Positions 8,074-16,683 of a stretch of DNA of 64,000 nucleotides are shown in pieces (position 1 is the first letter of the stretch; every line of letters starts with the position of its first letter). Source of the stretch: Bacteroidota bacterium (lineage in GTDB: Bacteria > Bacteroidota > Bacteroidia > Bacteroidales > FEN-979); assembly GCA_026391735.1 (NCBI GenBank), contig JAPLDL010000002.1, positions 1-64,000 on the forward strand, read 5' to 3'. Under the pieces are notes generated by a model. The model saw only the letters and a program-made list of their open reading frames with translations, had not been told where the DNA came from and made no database searches. The translations under genes and the position numbers were made by a program.

Positions 8074-10809
8074 TCAGGGAGTAAGGTAAAGACTTAACAT
8101 GTTCAGCAAAGTATCCTTGCTTATAGGTTTGGAAATGTAATTATCGCAGCCCGCCTCCTTGCTTTTTATGTTATCGGATGACATTGCGAAGGCAGTTTGT
8201 GAAATCACAGGCAGATCTGGTCTGATGTTCTTGATCTCCCGTGCAAGATCCCAACCCAATGCATCCGGTAAACGGATGTCAAGCAGCACAAGGTCAAAAT
8301 GATTAAGCGATTTATATTGTTCCCTTAACTGCTTTCCATTATAAACACAGGTTAACTCCGTTCCGGTCTTGCTGAGTATAGCCTGAAGATATTGCATATT
8401 GGACACTTCATCCTCAACCAGCAGCAAACGCTTTCCAGGCCATTGTTCAAGAGCGGGCTTCGGTTTTTTGGATTGAAAAATAGTTTTATTGTCCGTTTGC
8501 TTTTCGACTTTTTCAAAAGGAATAGTGAATCGGAAGGTGCTGCCGTCGCCCTGAGAAGATTCCACGCTGATTGTGCCCCCGATCAGGGCAAGAGCACCCC
8601 GGCATATTGAAAGTCCCAAACCGGTTCCACCGTACAAATGAGCATGCTCTATATCGGCCTGTCTGAAATGCTCAAAAATCACTGCCTGGTTCTCCTTGGA
8701 TATACCTAGTCCGGTATCGGAAACGAAGCAGTTTATTGTTTGATTTTCAGGAACGCTGTATCCGTATTTGATACAACCTTTGGAAGTAAATTTCAACGCA
8801 TTGTCGATCAGGTTAGTGAATACCTGTTTTAAAATATAAGGGTCAGAAATGAAAACGGTCTGGTTTGCAGGAAAAGGTTTCACACACACGGCAGTAAGCT
8901 CATGTCTGTTGGATTTTTGCAGTTTCTGGAGGGTAATGGTGTGGATCTCATCGAGCAATTGATTGAGGTCAACTTCGTTTTTAACAACCTTGGCATTACC
9001 CGATTCTATTCTGGATATTTCAAGCAGCTCATTGATGATATGCATAAGATCGTCGGAGCGGGACTGTATGATGGAAGTATATCTATCGTGTTCTTCATGC
9101 GACAGCGCGGTATCGGCAAGGAGCTGGGCGAAGCCGACAATGGAATTCATCGGGGTCCGTATTTCATGCGACATATTCGCAAGGAATGCCGATTTCAGCC
9201 GGTCGGCCTCCTGGGCCTTTTCCTTGGCGGTAACAAGATCCGCTTCAGCTTTTTTTCGTTCAGCTATTTCAAACGAGAGCGATACCATGGAAGCTATTGT
9301 GACGGAAAACTGCTGTTCATCGGCCAGCCAGGATCTATGTTTGCCGGTGTTCTCAAAACAGACTACCCCTTTCAGTCGGCCCTCAAGCCATAAAGGTACA
9401 TCCATCATGGAACGTATGTCATTCGAAGTATAATATCCGGCAGGCAGCTGTGAGGTAACAGGATGCGAAATCACATCAGATGCCGCTATAACTGATCCCT
9501 TCCGTAAGTCTCTGATGTAGTCAGGGAATTCGATGGATTTAAGCACCTCTCCTTTAAAATGAGACATAGGGCCTGCCAGATAAAGGTTCTGGCAGCTAAG
9601 CTCCGAATAATCCTCATTGAATACCCAGATACTTGTGCGCTCGCATACCATGATCTTTGAAGCGATCTCACTGATGACCCGAAGATTCTCATCGAGGCTG
9701 GATTTGAAAAATCCTCCACGGTTGATCAGTTCCGACATGAGGGAGGCGTATCCTTTGTGTCTTTTCTCGGTCTCAAGCCGGGCTTCGTCTGCCTGCTTTC
9801 GCTCACTGATATCCTTTGTCACACTAAGTACGCTCACTTTCCCATCAAGGTCAATGAGCCGTGCTGAAATCAGTCCGGTGAACCTGTTCCCGTCCTTCCT
9901 CTGAAAAACCGTTTCATAATTGTTATAAAATCCCTTTTCCCTAAGATTTGAAGAAAAATATTCCCGGTCGGAAGAATTATTCCAGATAGCTATACCCACA
10001 TCGGCTTTACCAGTCGCTTCTTCCTTTGAGTAACCCGATATCGTTAAAAAAGCTGAATTACACTCAATAATTTCACTATCGGAAAGTCTTGTGATCGCAA
10101 TGGCATCCGGGCTCATATTGAAGATCGAAACAAATCGTTCCCTGGATTCAGACATATCGGCATTCAACCTTTGATTTACCATGACCAGTAAACCGAACGT
10201 CCATGCAAGCCCAACGATCAATGCATCAAAATATGCCAGGAGATTCACGGGGCTGATCAGAAATATTTCATTCATACTGGCGCCATGTAAAATCAATCCG
10301 GTCCGAATTAAAAAAATCATTCCATGGACAAGAAAAATGAATGCAGTAAGCCTTGTAGTGGCCTTGATTGACTTTATCCGGTTTTGAAATAATGCGATTG
10401 CTGCAAGGAAGCCTGTAAAACTGAGCGCTATGCTGATGATAGAAGAACGAATTGAAATGTCATCCTTTATAAAAATGAAAAAAAGCAGGAGAATGAAAAA
10501 AACGGTGAAGGAGCCAATGATCAATTTTCGATTTTCCTTCTTTCCGAAAAATCGCATCACACCGATATAAACGAAATAAGTTCCCCCCACAAGGAAAACG
10601 TTCTGGAAAATCGCAATAAACGGTGTTATTGGCATGAAACCTCTCAGAAAAAGCATTGTAAAACCAAAGATTTCCGATCCGCACCATAAAAGCCACCAGC
10701 CTATACCTTTATATACTTTGACGACACGGTACAGGTGGTAAAAAATTACAAATTGCGTGAAGTGAATGATGCCAATGATGAGGACAACCGTTTTTAAATC
10801 AATTCCCAT
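8074..10809 (-). CDS. Hybrid sensor histidine kinase (7TM-PAS-GAF-HisKA-HATPase-REC)
   Basis: 911 residues. Order of parts: about seven membrane helices (residues 1-205), a PAS domain (about 220-335, starting near FVSIFNMSPDAIAI), a GAF domain (about 360-510), HisKA with the phospho-acceptor His at about 548 in SHEIRTPMN, HATPase_c (about 640-765, with N, G1 and G2 boxes such as DTGLGIS and GGTGLGLSI), and a receiver domain with the phospho-Asp near residue 844 in LVLLDIRLPD and a conserved Lys in ISKPIS. It should autophosphorylate and pass phosphate to its own receiver. No response regulator with an output domain is adjacent, so the final target is unknown. The N-terminal helices probably sense a membrane or small-molecule cue. 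Confidence 0.9.
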   Translation of the reverse strand: MGIDLKTVVLIIGIIHFTQFVIFYHLYRVVKVYKGIGWWLLWCGSEIFGFTMLFLRGFMPITPFIAIFQNVFLVGGTYFVYIGVMRFFGKKENRKLIIGSFTVFFILLLFFIFIKDDISIRSSIISIALSFTGFLAAIALFQNRIKSIKATTRLTAFIFLVHGMIFLIRTGLILHGASMNEIFLISPVNLLAYFDALIVGLAWTFGLLVMVNQRLNADMSESRERFVSIFNMSPDAIAITRLSDSEIIECNSAFLTISGYSKEEATGKADVGIAIWNNSSDREYFSSNLREKGFYNNYETVFQRKDGNRFTGLISARLIDLDGKVSVLSVTKDISERKQADEARLETEKRHKGYASLMSELINRGGFFKSSLDENLRVISEIASKIMVCERTSIWVFNEDYSELSCQNLYLAGPMSHFKGEVLKSIEFPDYIRDLRKGSVIAASDVISHPVTSQLPAGYYTSNDIRSMMDVPLWLEGRLKGVVCFENTGKHRSWLADEQQFSVTIASMVSLSFEIAERKKAEADLVTAKEKAQEADRLKSAFLANMSHEIRTPMNSIVGFAQLLADTALSHEEHDRYTSIIQSRSDDLMHIINELLEISRIESGNAKVVKNEVDLNQLLDEIHTITLQKLQKSNRHELTAVCVKPFPANQTVFISDPYILKQVFTNLIDNALKFTSKGCIKYGYSVPENQTINCFVSDTGLGISKENQAVIFEHFRQADIEHAHLYGGTGLGLSICRGALALIGGTISVESSQGDGSTFRFTIPFEKVEKQTDNKTIFQSKKPKPALEQWPGKRLLLVEDEVSNMQYLQAILSKTGTELTCVYNGKQLREQYKSLNHFDLVLLDIRLPDALGWDLAREIKNIRPDLPVISQTAFAMSSDNIKSKEAGCDNYISKPISKDTLLNMLSLYLTP

Positions 10810-10868
10810 GTAAGGATCTTGCTTTGATTATTATTTTTTTCGGTTTACTTTCAACAGAAATCTGAAGT

Positions 10869-11672
10869 TTAAGGTAATAATAAATTTACTGTCGCCCTGA
10901 AACCAAATTGCGGCTGGTTAAAATTGCCAAAAAAAATCTTTGGTCCAAGCACAAAGTTCAAAAATTGTTTCCCAACCCTGATCAATTTCTGGCCGGTGAT
11001 TATCACCGAACCATTGGTAACGTCTTTTTTCCATTCATATCCGATCTCAGAAGTAAGCCCTATCCCCCAACCATAATTGAAATTGTATACCATCAATGGC
11101 TGAATATAAGTATAGCTGAAATCGGGCCGCTGTTCATTCCCGGCGAAGCTCCAGAGATGAAAAAGCAGAAAGGCGGCAACGATTTTTTTGGTCTGGATTG
11201 CAGCAATCCCTCCCGGACCAGCGGCCCACTTTTTTGCAGATAATTCATTTGGAAACCCGGTTGGAAAGTAAAAGGACGGGCCTATCCCCCAAACGAACCT
11301 TCCGGGTTTGGGTGAAATGAAGGTGTTGATCAGCAAATCCCCCAATCCGGTTTGGCTGGTATTGCCGTAGATGCTCAGCTGTGAAATAACAGGCAACACC
11401 ACCCTGTTGATGATATCAATCTTTTTCCCCAGCGAAAAAGGAAAGATCGGCATCAGGTTCATGGTCCACCTGAATCCGTTGTTTGGCGGAACGTTGAAGT
11501 CATAATTATTTTGGAATGGTAGGCTGATATAACACAGGGGATTGATTTCCCTGGGAAGCAGGACAGACTTCTGTTGAGCGAAGCAGGAGTGATAAACAAC
11601 AATAATGGCTATAGTAATCAGGACTCCACCTGTTCTCATATAACAACCTGGCCTAACACTCTTTTTCGTCAT
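10869..11672 (-). CDS. Predicted outer-membrane beta-barrel protein
   Basis: About 268 residues from the ATG at 11672 (an ATG at 11639 is an alternative). A signal peptide (ITIAIIVVYHSCFAQ) is followed by alternating amphipathic strands rich in aromatics and Gly, including TGLGDLLINTFISPKP, which resembles the transporter-like barrels often annotated as neuromedin U precursor. The protein ends in a hydrophobic strand. The frame stays open further upstream, but that extension would run through the tRNA terminator and into the tRNA. A TATATTTG element at 11696-11703 fits the shorter start. Function unknown; the outer-membrane location is inferred from composition. Confidence 0.68.
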   Translation of the reverse strand: MTKKSVRPGCYMRTGGVLITIAIIVVYHSCFAQQKSVLLPREINPLCYISLPFQNNYDFNVPPNNGFRWTMNLMPIFPFSLGKKIDIINRVVLPVISQLSIYGNTSQTGLGDLLINTFISPKPGRFVWGIGPSFYFPTGFPNELSAKKWAAGPGGIAAIQTKKIVAAFLLFHLWSFAGNEQRPDFSYTYIQPLMVYNFNYGWGIGLTSEIGYEWKKDVTNGSVIITGQKLIRVGKQFLNFVLGPKIFFGNFNQPQFGFRATVNLLLP

Positions 11673-11695
11673 CAGCCTGTAATACCCCTTTATTA

Positions 11696-11703
11696 CAAAT
11701 ATA
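11696..11703 (-). promoter_or_regulatory. -7 element TATATTTG of the outer-membrane protein gene
   Basis: A perfect TAnnTTTG octamer on the minus strand, 23 bp before the ATG at 11672. It lies just downstream of the tRNA terminator, so the barrel gene appears to have its own promoter rather than depending on read-through from the tRNA. Confidence 0.5.
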
Positions 11704-11732
11704 AGTGGTTTAGGCCAAGCTGTTACGATAAT

Positions 11733-11766
11733 AAAAAACCACTTACAAAAAAGCTTGCAAGTGGTT
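11733..11766 (-). terminator. Intrinsic terminator of the tRNA gene
   Basis: On the minus strand, a 12-bp stem (AACCACTTGCAA pairing with TTGTAAGTGGTT, one G-U pair) closes a six-base loop and is followed directly by a T run. It begins 12 bp after the tRNA 3' end. Confidence 0.8.
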
Positions 11767-11777
11767 GATTCTGAGGG

Positions 11778-11851
11778 TGGGCCCACCAGGACTTGAACCT
11801 GGGACCAATAGATTATGAGTCTACTGCTCTAACCGTCTGAGCTATGGGCCC
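11778..11851 (-). tRNA. tRNA with CAU anticodon, probably tRNA-Ile2 (lysidine-modified), possibly elongator tRNA-Met
   Basis: A 74-nt cloverleaf on the minus strand. The acceptor stem GGGCCCA pairs with TGGGCCC, the D arm contains the usual AGCTCAG...GG...AGAGC, the anticodon loop is CTCATAA (anticodon CAU), and the T arm is CCAGG-TTCAAGT-CCTGG. The variable region reads TTGGTC, as in E. coli tRNA-Ile2(CAU), rather than the GGGGTC of its elongator tRNA-Met. This favours the isoleucine tRNA that is modified by TilS. The first base pair is G-C, unlike initiator tRNA. CCA is not encoded (A-CCC follows). It has its own promoter and terminator. Confidence 0.93.
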
Positions 11852-11925
11852 TTACCGTGATCCGTAATTCCTGATTCGCGAACCGGTTCACGGATCTCAG
11901 TTCACGGAGCACAGATTTTGGGGTG

Positions 11926-11956
11926 CAAAGGTAAAAATATTTTACCACCTTTGCAA
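11926..11956 (-). promoter_or_regulatory. Promoter of the tRNA gene (TTG ... TACCTTTG)
   Basis: On the minus strand a TTG (-33, complement of 11954-11956) and a perfect TACCTTTG (-7, complement of 11926-11933) are separated by 20 bp, the spacing known for Bacteroidota promoters. About 70 bp of 5' leader separate it from the mature tRNA. The same stretch could drive the HAD gene on the plus strand through a one-mismatch element (CACCTTTG at 11946-11953). Confidence 0.7.
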
Positions 11957-11973
11957 TCGGAAAGCCCGTAACA

Positions 11974-12618
11974 ATGCTTAAACTTATCCCTGCTGCTTCT
12001 GGCGGTAACGATATCCGTAATATTATTTTTGATTTCGGAGGAGTCATCTGCAATATCGACGTCAGATTATCGGAATTGAAATTCAGGGAACTGGGTTTCA
12101 AAGGGTTTAATCCTTCCTACTCGATTGAAGAAGGGGAAGATGTCTTCCGAAGACTGGAAGGTGGAAAAATTTCAATCCCTGGATTTTTTGAAATCCTGAA
12201 AAAACAACTTAAACCCGGCGTCACTGATAATGAGATTCTTGATGCCTGGAATGCTATGATCCTCGATATTCCCCCACGGCGGGTCAGGTTGCTGGAAGAA
12301 GTAAAAAAGTCATACAGGATATTTATACTCAGCAATTCCAACGAAATCCATTATAATAAATATCTTGGTGATTTCAGCCATAGATACGGCTACTCTTCCT
12401 TCACAGATCTATTTGAAAAAACCTGGTTCTCATTCCGTATCCATCTGCAGAAACCATCAAAAGAAATATTTGATTATGTAATAGCGAATGGAGCCCTTTC
12501 TCCCTCGGAAACATTGTTTATCGACGATTCGGTTCAGCATACCGCATCCGCTGCCACTGTTGGGTTAAAGACCTATCACCTGAACCCACCCGAAGAGATC
12601 ACCCAGATCTTTGAATAA
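11974..12618 (+). CDS. HAD-superfamily hydrolase (subfamily IA phosphatase-like)
   Basis: 214 residues with all four haloacid dehalogenase motifs. Motif I is FDFGGVI with the nucleophilic Asp at about residue 20, and Gly replaces the usual second acidic residue, as in the DFGGV branch of the family. Motif II is the Ser/Asn of ILSNSNE at about 113-119, motif III the Lys of KPSKEIF at about 160, and motif IV the acidic pair FIDDS at about 185. An alpha-helical cap lies between motifs I and II. Probably a soluble small-molecule phosphatase; the substrate cannot be read from sequence. The gene stands alone between the tRNA (divergent) and queA. Confidence 0.85.
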   Translation: MLKLIPAASGGNDIRNIIFDFGGVICNIDVRLSELKFRELGFKGFNPSYSIEEGEDVFRRLEGGKISIPGFFEILKKQLKPGVTDNEILDAWNAMILDIPPRRVRLLEEVKKSYRIFILSNSNEIHYNKYLGDFSHRYGYSSFTDLFEKTWFSFRIHLQKPSKEIFDYVIANGALSPSETLFIDDSVQHTASAATVGLKTYHLNPPEEITQIFE

Positions 12619-12647
12619 GCGTAAAAGCAGAAAAAGATAAAAAAGGC

Positions 12648-12678
12648 TTGACATTCAGCGAAAAAAGCATTAATTTTG
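12648..12678 (+). promoter_or_regulatory. Promoter of queA-ispD (TTG ... TAATTTTG)
   Basis: TTG at 12648-12650 and a perfect TAATTTTG at 12671-12678 are separated by 20 bp. The -7 element ends 22 bp before the queA ATG. Confidence 0.72.
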
Positions 12679-12700
12679 CACGCCTTTTTAATCGACACGC

Positions 12701-13750
12701 ATGAAGCTATCTCAGTTTCGTTTCCACTTGCCACCTGATCTAATTGCTAACCATCCTTCAAAACACCGTGACGACGTCAATATGATGATCCTCGACCGGA
12801 AAAAGCAATCCATTCAGCACAAGCACTTTAAAGATATCCTGAACTATTTTGGCGATGGCGATGTGTTTATAATTAACAACACGAAGGTATTTCCTGCACG
12901 CCTTTATGGGGAAAAAGAAAAGACCGGCGCCAAGATCGAGGTTTTCCTGTTACGGGAACTGAACCGCGAATCCAGGTTATGGGACGTACTCGTTGACCCT
13001 GCCCGTAAGATAAGAATAGGCAACAAATTATATTTTGGCGACGACGATTCCCTGGTTGCCGAAGTGATCGATAATACAACTTCAAGAGGCAGAACCATCC
13101 GGTTTCTTTTTGACGGCCCTTACGATGAATTCAAAAAAACAATCCAGAAGCTTGGCGAAACCCCGCTTCCCAAGATCCATAACCGTCCGGTTACTCATGA
13201 AGACAACGAGCGATACCAGACCATTTTTGCAAAACATGAAGGCGCAGTAGCTGCCCCCACGGCCGGACTGCATTTCACCCGGGAAGTCATGAAACGGCTT
13301 GAACTGAAAGGGGTAAGCTTTGCCGAGATCACCCTGCATGTCGGGCTTGGTAACTTCCGTACAATAGATGTTGAAGACCTCACCAAGCATAAGATGGATT
13401 CCGAAGAAGTAATCATTGAGCCTGAAACTGCAGAGATCGTTAACAAGGCCAAGATGGACAAAAAGAAAATCGTGGCCGTGGGAACAACAACCATGAAAGC
13501 AATCGAATCGTCGGTTACCGTGGGAGGCATGCTAAAACCTTTCAAAGGCTGGACCAACAAGTTCATTTTCCCTCCTTATGAATTCAGCATTGCCAATTGC
13601 ATGATCACTAATTTTCATCTTCCACAGACACCAATGATGATGCTTACTTCCGCTTTTGCCGGATTTGATTTTACCATGAAGTCATACGAGGAAGCCGTTG
13701 AAAAGAAATATAAATTCTTTACCTACGGTGATCCCATGCTCATCCTGTAA
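12701..13750 (+). CDS. queA: S-adenosylmethionine:tRNA ribosyltransferase-isomerase
   Basis: QueA transfers and isomerises the ribosyl moiety of SAM onto 7-aminomethyl-7-deazaguanine in tRNA to form epoxyqueuosine. 349 residues, full length for the family. The start [19 protein letters not shown] is the typical QueA N-terminus, followed by the conserved [13 protein letters not shown], the central APTAGLHFT block, [12 protein letters not shown], and the C-terminal TNFHLP..MML segment. The gene has a clear promoter, and ispD follows 2 bp after the stop, so the two are an operon. Cytoplasmic enzyme. No anomaly seen. Confidence 0.97.
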   Translation: MKLSQFRFHLPPDLIANHPSKHRDDVNMMILDRKKQSIQHKHFKDILNYFGDGDVFIINNTKVFPARLYGEKEKTGAKIEVFLLRELNRESRLWDVLVDPARKIRIGNKLYFGDDDSLVAEVIDNTTSRGRTIRFLFDGPYDEFKKTIQKLGETPLPKIHNRPVTHEDNERYQTIFAKHEGAVAAPTAGLHFTREVMKRLELKGVSFAEITLHVGLGNFRTIDVEDLTKHKMDSEEVIIEPETAEIVNKAKMDKKKIVAVGTTTMKAIESSVTVGGMLKPFKGWTNKFIFPPYEFSIANCMITNFHLPQTPMMMLTSAFAGFDFTMKSYEEAVEKKYKFFTYGDPMLIL

Positions 13751-13752
13751 AC

Positions 13753-14430
13753 TTGAATAAATTTGCCATCATCGTGGCTGGAGGCAGCGGGAACCGAATG
13801 AGTTCCGCTATTCCCAAGCAATTCCTCAGTCTTGCAGGAAAACCAGTCTTAATGCACTCTATCAAGGCTTTTCACGAATACGATCCCCTGCTGAAAATTA
13901 TTGTAGCGCTTCCCCAGAGCTTGTTCTCAGCCTGGGAAACACTCTGCAAAGAGCATGTCTTTGAGCTACCCCATATTCTTGCAAACGGTGGCAGGATGCG
14001 ATTTGATTCGGTAAAAAATGCACTTTCTTTTGTGTCTGCGGATGGCATTGTCGCAGTCCACGACGGGGTACGGCCGCTTGTAAGCCAGAGCTTGATCTCA
14101 CGCGCTTATGATCATGCTGCCCTTAATGGAAATGCAATACCTTTCACCCCTGTGACAGATTCGGTGCGTGAGTCTTATGGCAATATCAACCAACCACTCA
14201 ACCGCATTAACCTCAGGCTGATCCAGACCCCCCAGGTTTTCCACTCATCCTTGTTGCTGGAGGCATATGCACTGGATTATTCCGACCGGTTCACCGATGA
14301 TGCCAGTGTTATTGAGGCTGCCGGAGTGCCCATAAACCTCATCCCGGGAGAGCCCTATAATATTAAAATTACCTTCCCCGAAGACCTCGCAATCGCTGAA
14401 GCGTTATTGAAATACAGTCAGGCTGGCTAA
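13753..14430 (+). CDS. ispD: 2-C-methyl-D-erythritol 4-phosphate cytidylyltransferase
   Basis: IspD catalyses the third step of the MEP isoprenoid pathway, forming CDP-methylerythritol from MEP and CTP. 225 residues. The N-terminal nucleotide-binding loop IIVAGGSGNRM is followed by a conserved Lys (IPKQFL), and VHDGVRPLVS lies at about residues 100-110. Later, LIQTPQVF and a TDDASVIE block appear as in the family. The start is a TTG at 13753; the protein has no in-frame ATG before the glycine-rich loop. It lies 2 bp downstream of queA and is translated from the same transcript. Confidence 0.96.
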   Translation: MNKFAIIVAGGSGNRMSSAIPKQFLSLAGKPVLMHSIKAFHEYDPLLKIIVALPQSLFSAWETLCKEHVFELPHILANGGRMRFDSVKNALSFVSADGIVAVHDGVRPLVSQSLISRAYDHAALNGNAIPFTPVTDSVRESYGNINQPLNRINLRLIQTPQVFHSSLLLEAYALDYSDRFTDDASVIEAAGVPINLIPGEPYNIKITFPEDLAIAEALLKYSQAG

Positions 14431-14439
14431 TTTCACTAC

Positions 14440-15639
14440 CTACCTTCTGAAACTTCTTCCTTTCCAGGTATACCTGCTGAATTGTCCGGCAACGCCTGCT
14501 GTAAGAGAATAAAAAAACTGGAAGACCTGAGCTGCGAAATAATAATTCAAAAGATGTTTTTTATTGAAAAACCCTGCCATCAGCCATACCAGGGGATATT
14601 CCACCAAGATTTTTACAAACCAAAGGAATGAGGAAAGGAGAAGGATCGCCGGATTAAAAATACCCAATATGCCACCGGTCAGGATAAGGAAAGGGAAACC
14701 AAAGGTCAGGGTGCCTGAAAGAATAACCCAGGGATCCCGGTAGGCCCGGCTTTTTGAAACCCATCTCAGCCTCTGCTCCCAGAAATCATTCCAGGTTATT
14801 GAAGGTGAAGTGAGGGTAATTGCATTTCTATCCTTCAGAAAAACCAAAGAGCCTCCTCCCAATTGTTTTCTGAAATTCATCATTAAAAACTGGTCATCCC
14901 CCGAATTGAAAACCCGGTTTCCTGTATACCCCCCTGTTTCCAGGAAAGCTTCCTTACGATAAGCAAGGTTGGCTCCGTTGCACATCAATGGAAAGCACAG
15001 GTTTGCTGAACCGGCTGTAACTCCCATAATTCCCAGAAATTCAAGTACCTGGATATTCTGGAACAATCCTTTCTCGCCTGTAAATCCTACCGGCCCAAGC
15101 ACCATGCTTACGCTCGGGTTCCTGAAACTCCGGGCCATTGCACTGATCCAGGATGTACCATGAACAGTATCGGCATCGGTGGCCAGGATGATATCACCGG
15201 TAGCCACTGCAATAGCTCTCTCGATAGCTTTCTTTTTCCCGGCATTCTCAGAACTGATCTTGTCGGCCTGCAATAGTGTCACCCTCAGTGAGGGGTGTTC
15301 GTAAATCCAATGACGGACTTTTTCGGAGGTATAGTCTTCCGATAAATCATCTGAAACAATGATCTCAAAGAAATCAGCCGGATAGTCCTGCAAAGCTAGA
15401 TCATCTAGGCAAAAGGTGATGACCCTGGCTTCATTCCTAACAGGCAGTACTACCGATATTTTGGCCGTCCCGGTATGGCGCTGTCCCGTTTTAGCTGAAG
15501 AATAATAATTCTCTATCTTATCAGGTCCCTGACCCGTTTTTTGATTTTTCATGGCTCCCGCCGTGATCACCAGCATCATAATACAGTATAAAACTGCAGT
15601 AAGTATAAGGATACAACTGAACGCCAGGTCAAAGTTCAT
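14440..15639 (-). CDS. Membrane-bound family 2 glycosyltransferase
   Basis: 399 residues: an N-terminal membrane helix (about 1-27), a GT-A catalytic domain, then two or three C-terminal membrane helices. The GT2 signatures are present: VVLPVRNEARVI at the start of the fold, an SDD block, the metal-binding ATDAD, and a WEQRLRW motif corresponding to the Q/RxxRW of processive synthases. The closest general type is the poly-N-acetylglucosamine/ceramide glucosyltransferase class. Acceptor and sugar are unknown. It lies 6 bp downstream of the flippase-like gene, so the pair may make and move a lipid-linked or membrane glycan. Confidence 0.85.
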   Translation of the reverse strand: MNFDLAFSCILILTAVLYCIMMLVITAGAMKNQKTGQGPDKIENYYSSAKTGQRHTGTAKISVVLPVRNEARVITFCLDDLALQDYPADFFEIIVSDDLSEDYTSEKVRHWIYEHPSLRVTLLQADKISSENAGKKKAIERAIAVATGDIILATDADTVHGTSWISAMARSFRNPSVSMVLGPVGFTGEKGLFQNIQVLEFLGIMGVTAGSANLCFPLMCNGANLAYRKEAFLETGGYTGNRVFNSGDDQFLMMNFRKQLGGGSLVFLKDRNAITLTSPSITWNDFWEQRLRWVSKSRAYRDPWVILSGTLTFGFPFLILTGGILGIFNPAILLLSSFLWFVKILVEYPLVWLMAGFFNKKHLLNYYFAAQVFQFFYSLTAGVAGQFSRYTWKGRSFRR

Positions 15640-15645
15640 ATGACA

Positions 15646-16662
15646 TCAGGTTTCATTACTACGGAAGAACTGTAAACGGAAGAGAAAAATGCTCCCTGTC
15701 ACAGCGGGGATGCCAAGGTTAATGACCCAAAGCAAAACCGATGCGGTGAGGATGCCAAGATTAAGATCGGCTGAAACGGTCATCAACGGATTGAAATAAA
15801 AACCGAAGAAATAAATGGCTACAGATCCCCGTATTCCCAGCTCAGTCAGTGCAATCGTCGGGATTATGGCCATGATCAGATATATCAGGGATATCAGGAG
15901 ATATGCATAATAAAACGGGACCTTTACACCGAGGGCGATTAACAACAACAGGTACTGGGTTGAAAAGACGAAATATCTCGCAAAGCTCAGAGCCATAACA
16001 ATCCACAGATCCCGGTTTGAATACAGGGTAAAAACCCTGAAATATTTCCTTATCCGGTTCAGACCGTTCCGAAGGATCTTTTCTTTCCATGTTGAAAGAA
16101 AAGATACATTGAAAAAAAGCCCAAGCAGGAGGAAGTCAAGTAAAAGAACCAGGGCAATAAAAGCATAATACAGATATCCGGTGATGAATGAGGCACCCGG
16201 CATGAATATGGGCAGGAAAACCAGCAAAGCGACAGAACCTGTCACTATGGTTACTAACAGCTGGCTCATGCTTCCGATGACAGTAATAAGAATTCCCTCA
16301 ACATGGCTTGCTTTTTTGAGGATAAATGCCCTTCCGAAATATTCTCCAACCCGGTTCGGTGTAAAGGAACTGATCGTAACCCCGGTAAGCACGGCCAGAA
16401 CAGATTGCTTCAAATTCACTTCTTCTACCTTTGAAATCAGGTTTTTCCATTTCCATGCTTCGATCAGCCAGTTAAAAATCATTAAAATCAAAATCAGGGA
16501 AAGTAGCCATAGGAACCTTGGCGAGCTGATGTCATCCTCAAGGGTTTTGAGCAATGCGGGCAAATCCTGCTTCCAGAATACCTGGTTGATAATAAAAAGG
16601 TAGGAAACAATAAGAATTACAAGCTGTATGAGAAGATTATATCTTTTGTATAACTTTGTCAT
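15646..16662 (-). CDS. Lysylphosphatidylglycerol synthase TM region / flippase-like membrane protein
   Basis: 338 residues with about eight membrane helices and the UPF0104 pattern (for example GVTISSFTPNRVGEYFGRAFIL at about 90-112 and a Pro-rich IIPTIALTELGIRGS region near 270). Members include the membrane domain of MprF, which flips aminoacylated phosphatidylglycerol, and stand-alone proteins near glycosyltransferases. No aminoacyl-transfer domain is attached here. The glycosyltransferase gene follows after 6 bp on the same strand. Divergent from ruvC with only 21 bp between the start codons. A transport role is inferred from family and neighbour. Confidence 0.8.
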   Translation of the reverse strand: MTKLYKRYNLLIQLVILIVSYLFIINQVFWKQDLPALLKTLEDDISSPRFLWLLSLILILMIFNWLIEAWKWKNLISKVEEVNLKQSVLAVLTGVTISSFTPNRVGEYFGRAFILKKASHVEGILITVIGSMSQLLVTIVTGSVALLVFLPIFMPGASFITGYLYYAFIALVLLLDFLLLGLFFNVSFLSTWKEKILRNGLNRIRKYFRVFTLYSNRDLWIVMALSFARYFVFSTQYLLLLIALGVKVPFYYAYLLISLIYLIMAIIPTIALTELGIRGSVAIYFFGFYFNPLMTVSADLNLGILTASVLLWVINLGIPAVTGSIFLFRLQFFRSNET

Positions 16663-16675
16663 GCCGGCAAATTTA
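16651..16675. promoter_or_regulatory. Overlapping divergent promoter region, flippase-like gene / ruvC
   Basis: TAACTTTG on the plus strand (16651-16658) lies inside the start of the minus-strand gene and would serve ruvC with a short leader. TAAATTTG on the minus strand (complement of 16668-16675) would put transcription start almost at the ATG at 16662. The two -7 elements are only 9 bp apart. Confidence 0.4.
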
Positions 16676-16683
16676 AGCTAAAA

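Noticed and set aside
11673-11786. N-terminal extension of the outer-membrane protein frame upstream of 11672
   Set aside because: It would run through the tRNA terminator and into the tRNA. A signal peptide and a -7 element support the start at 11672.
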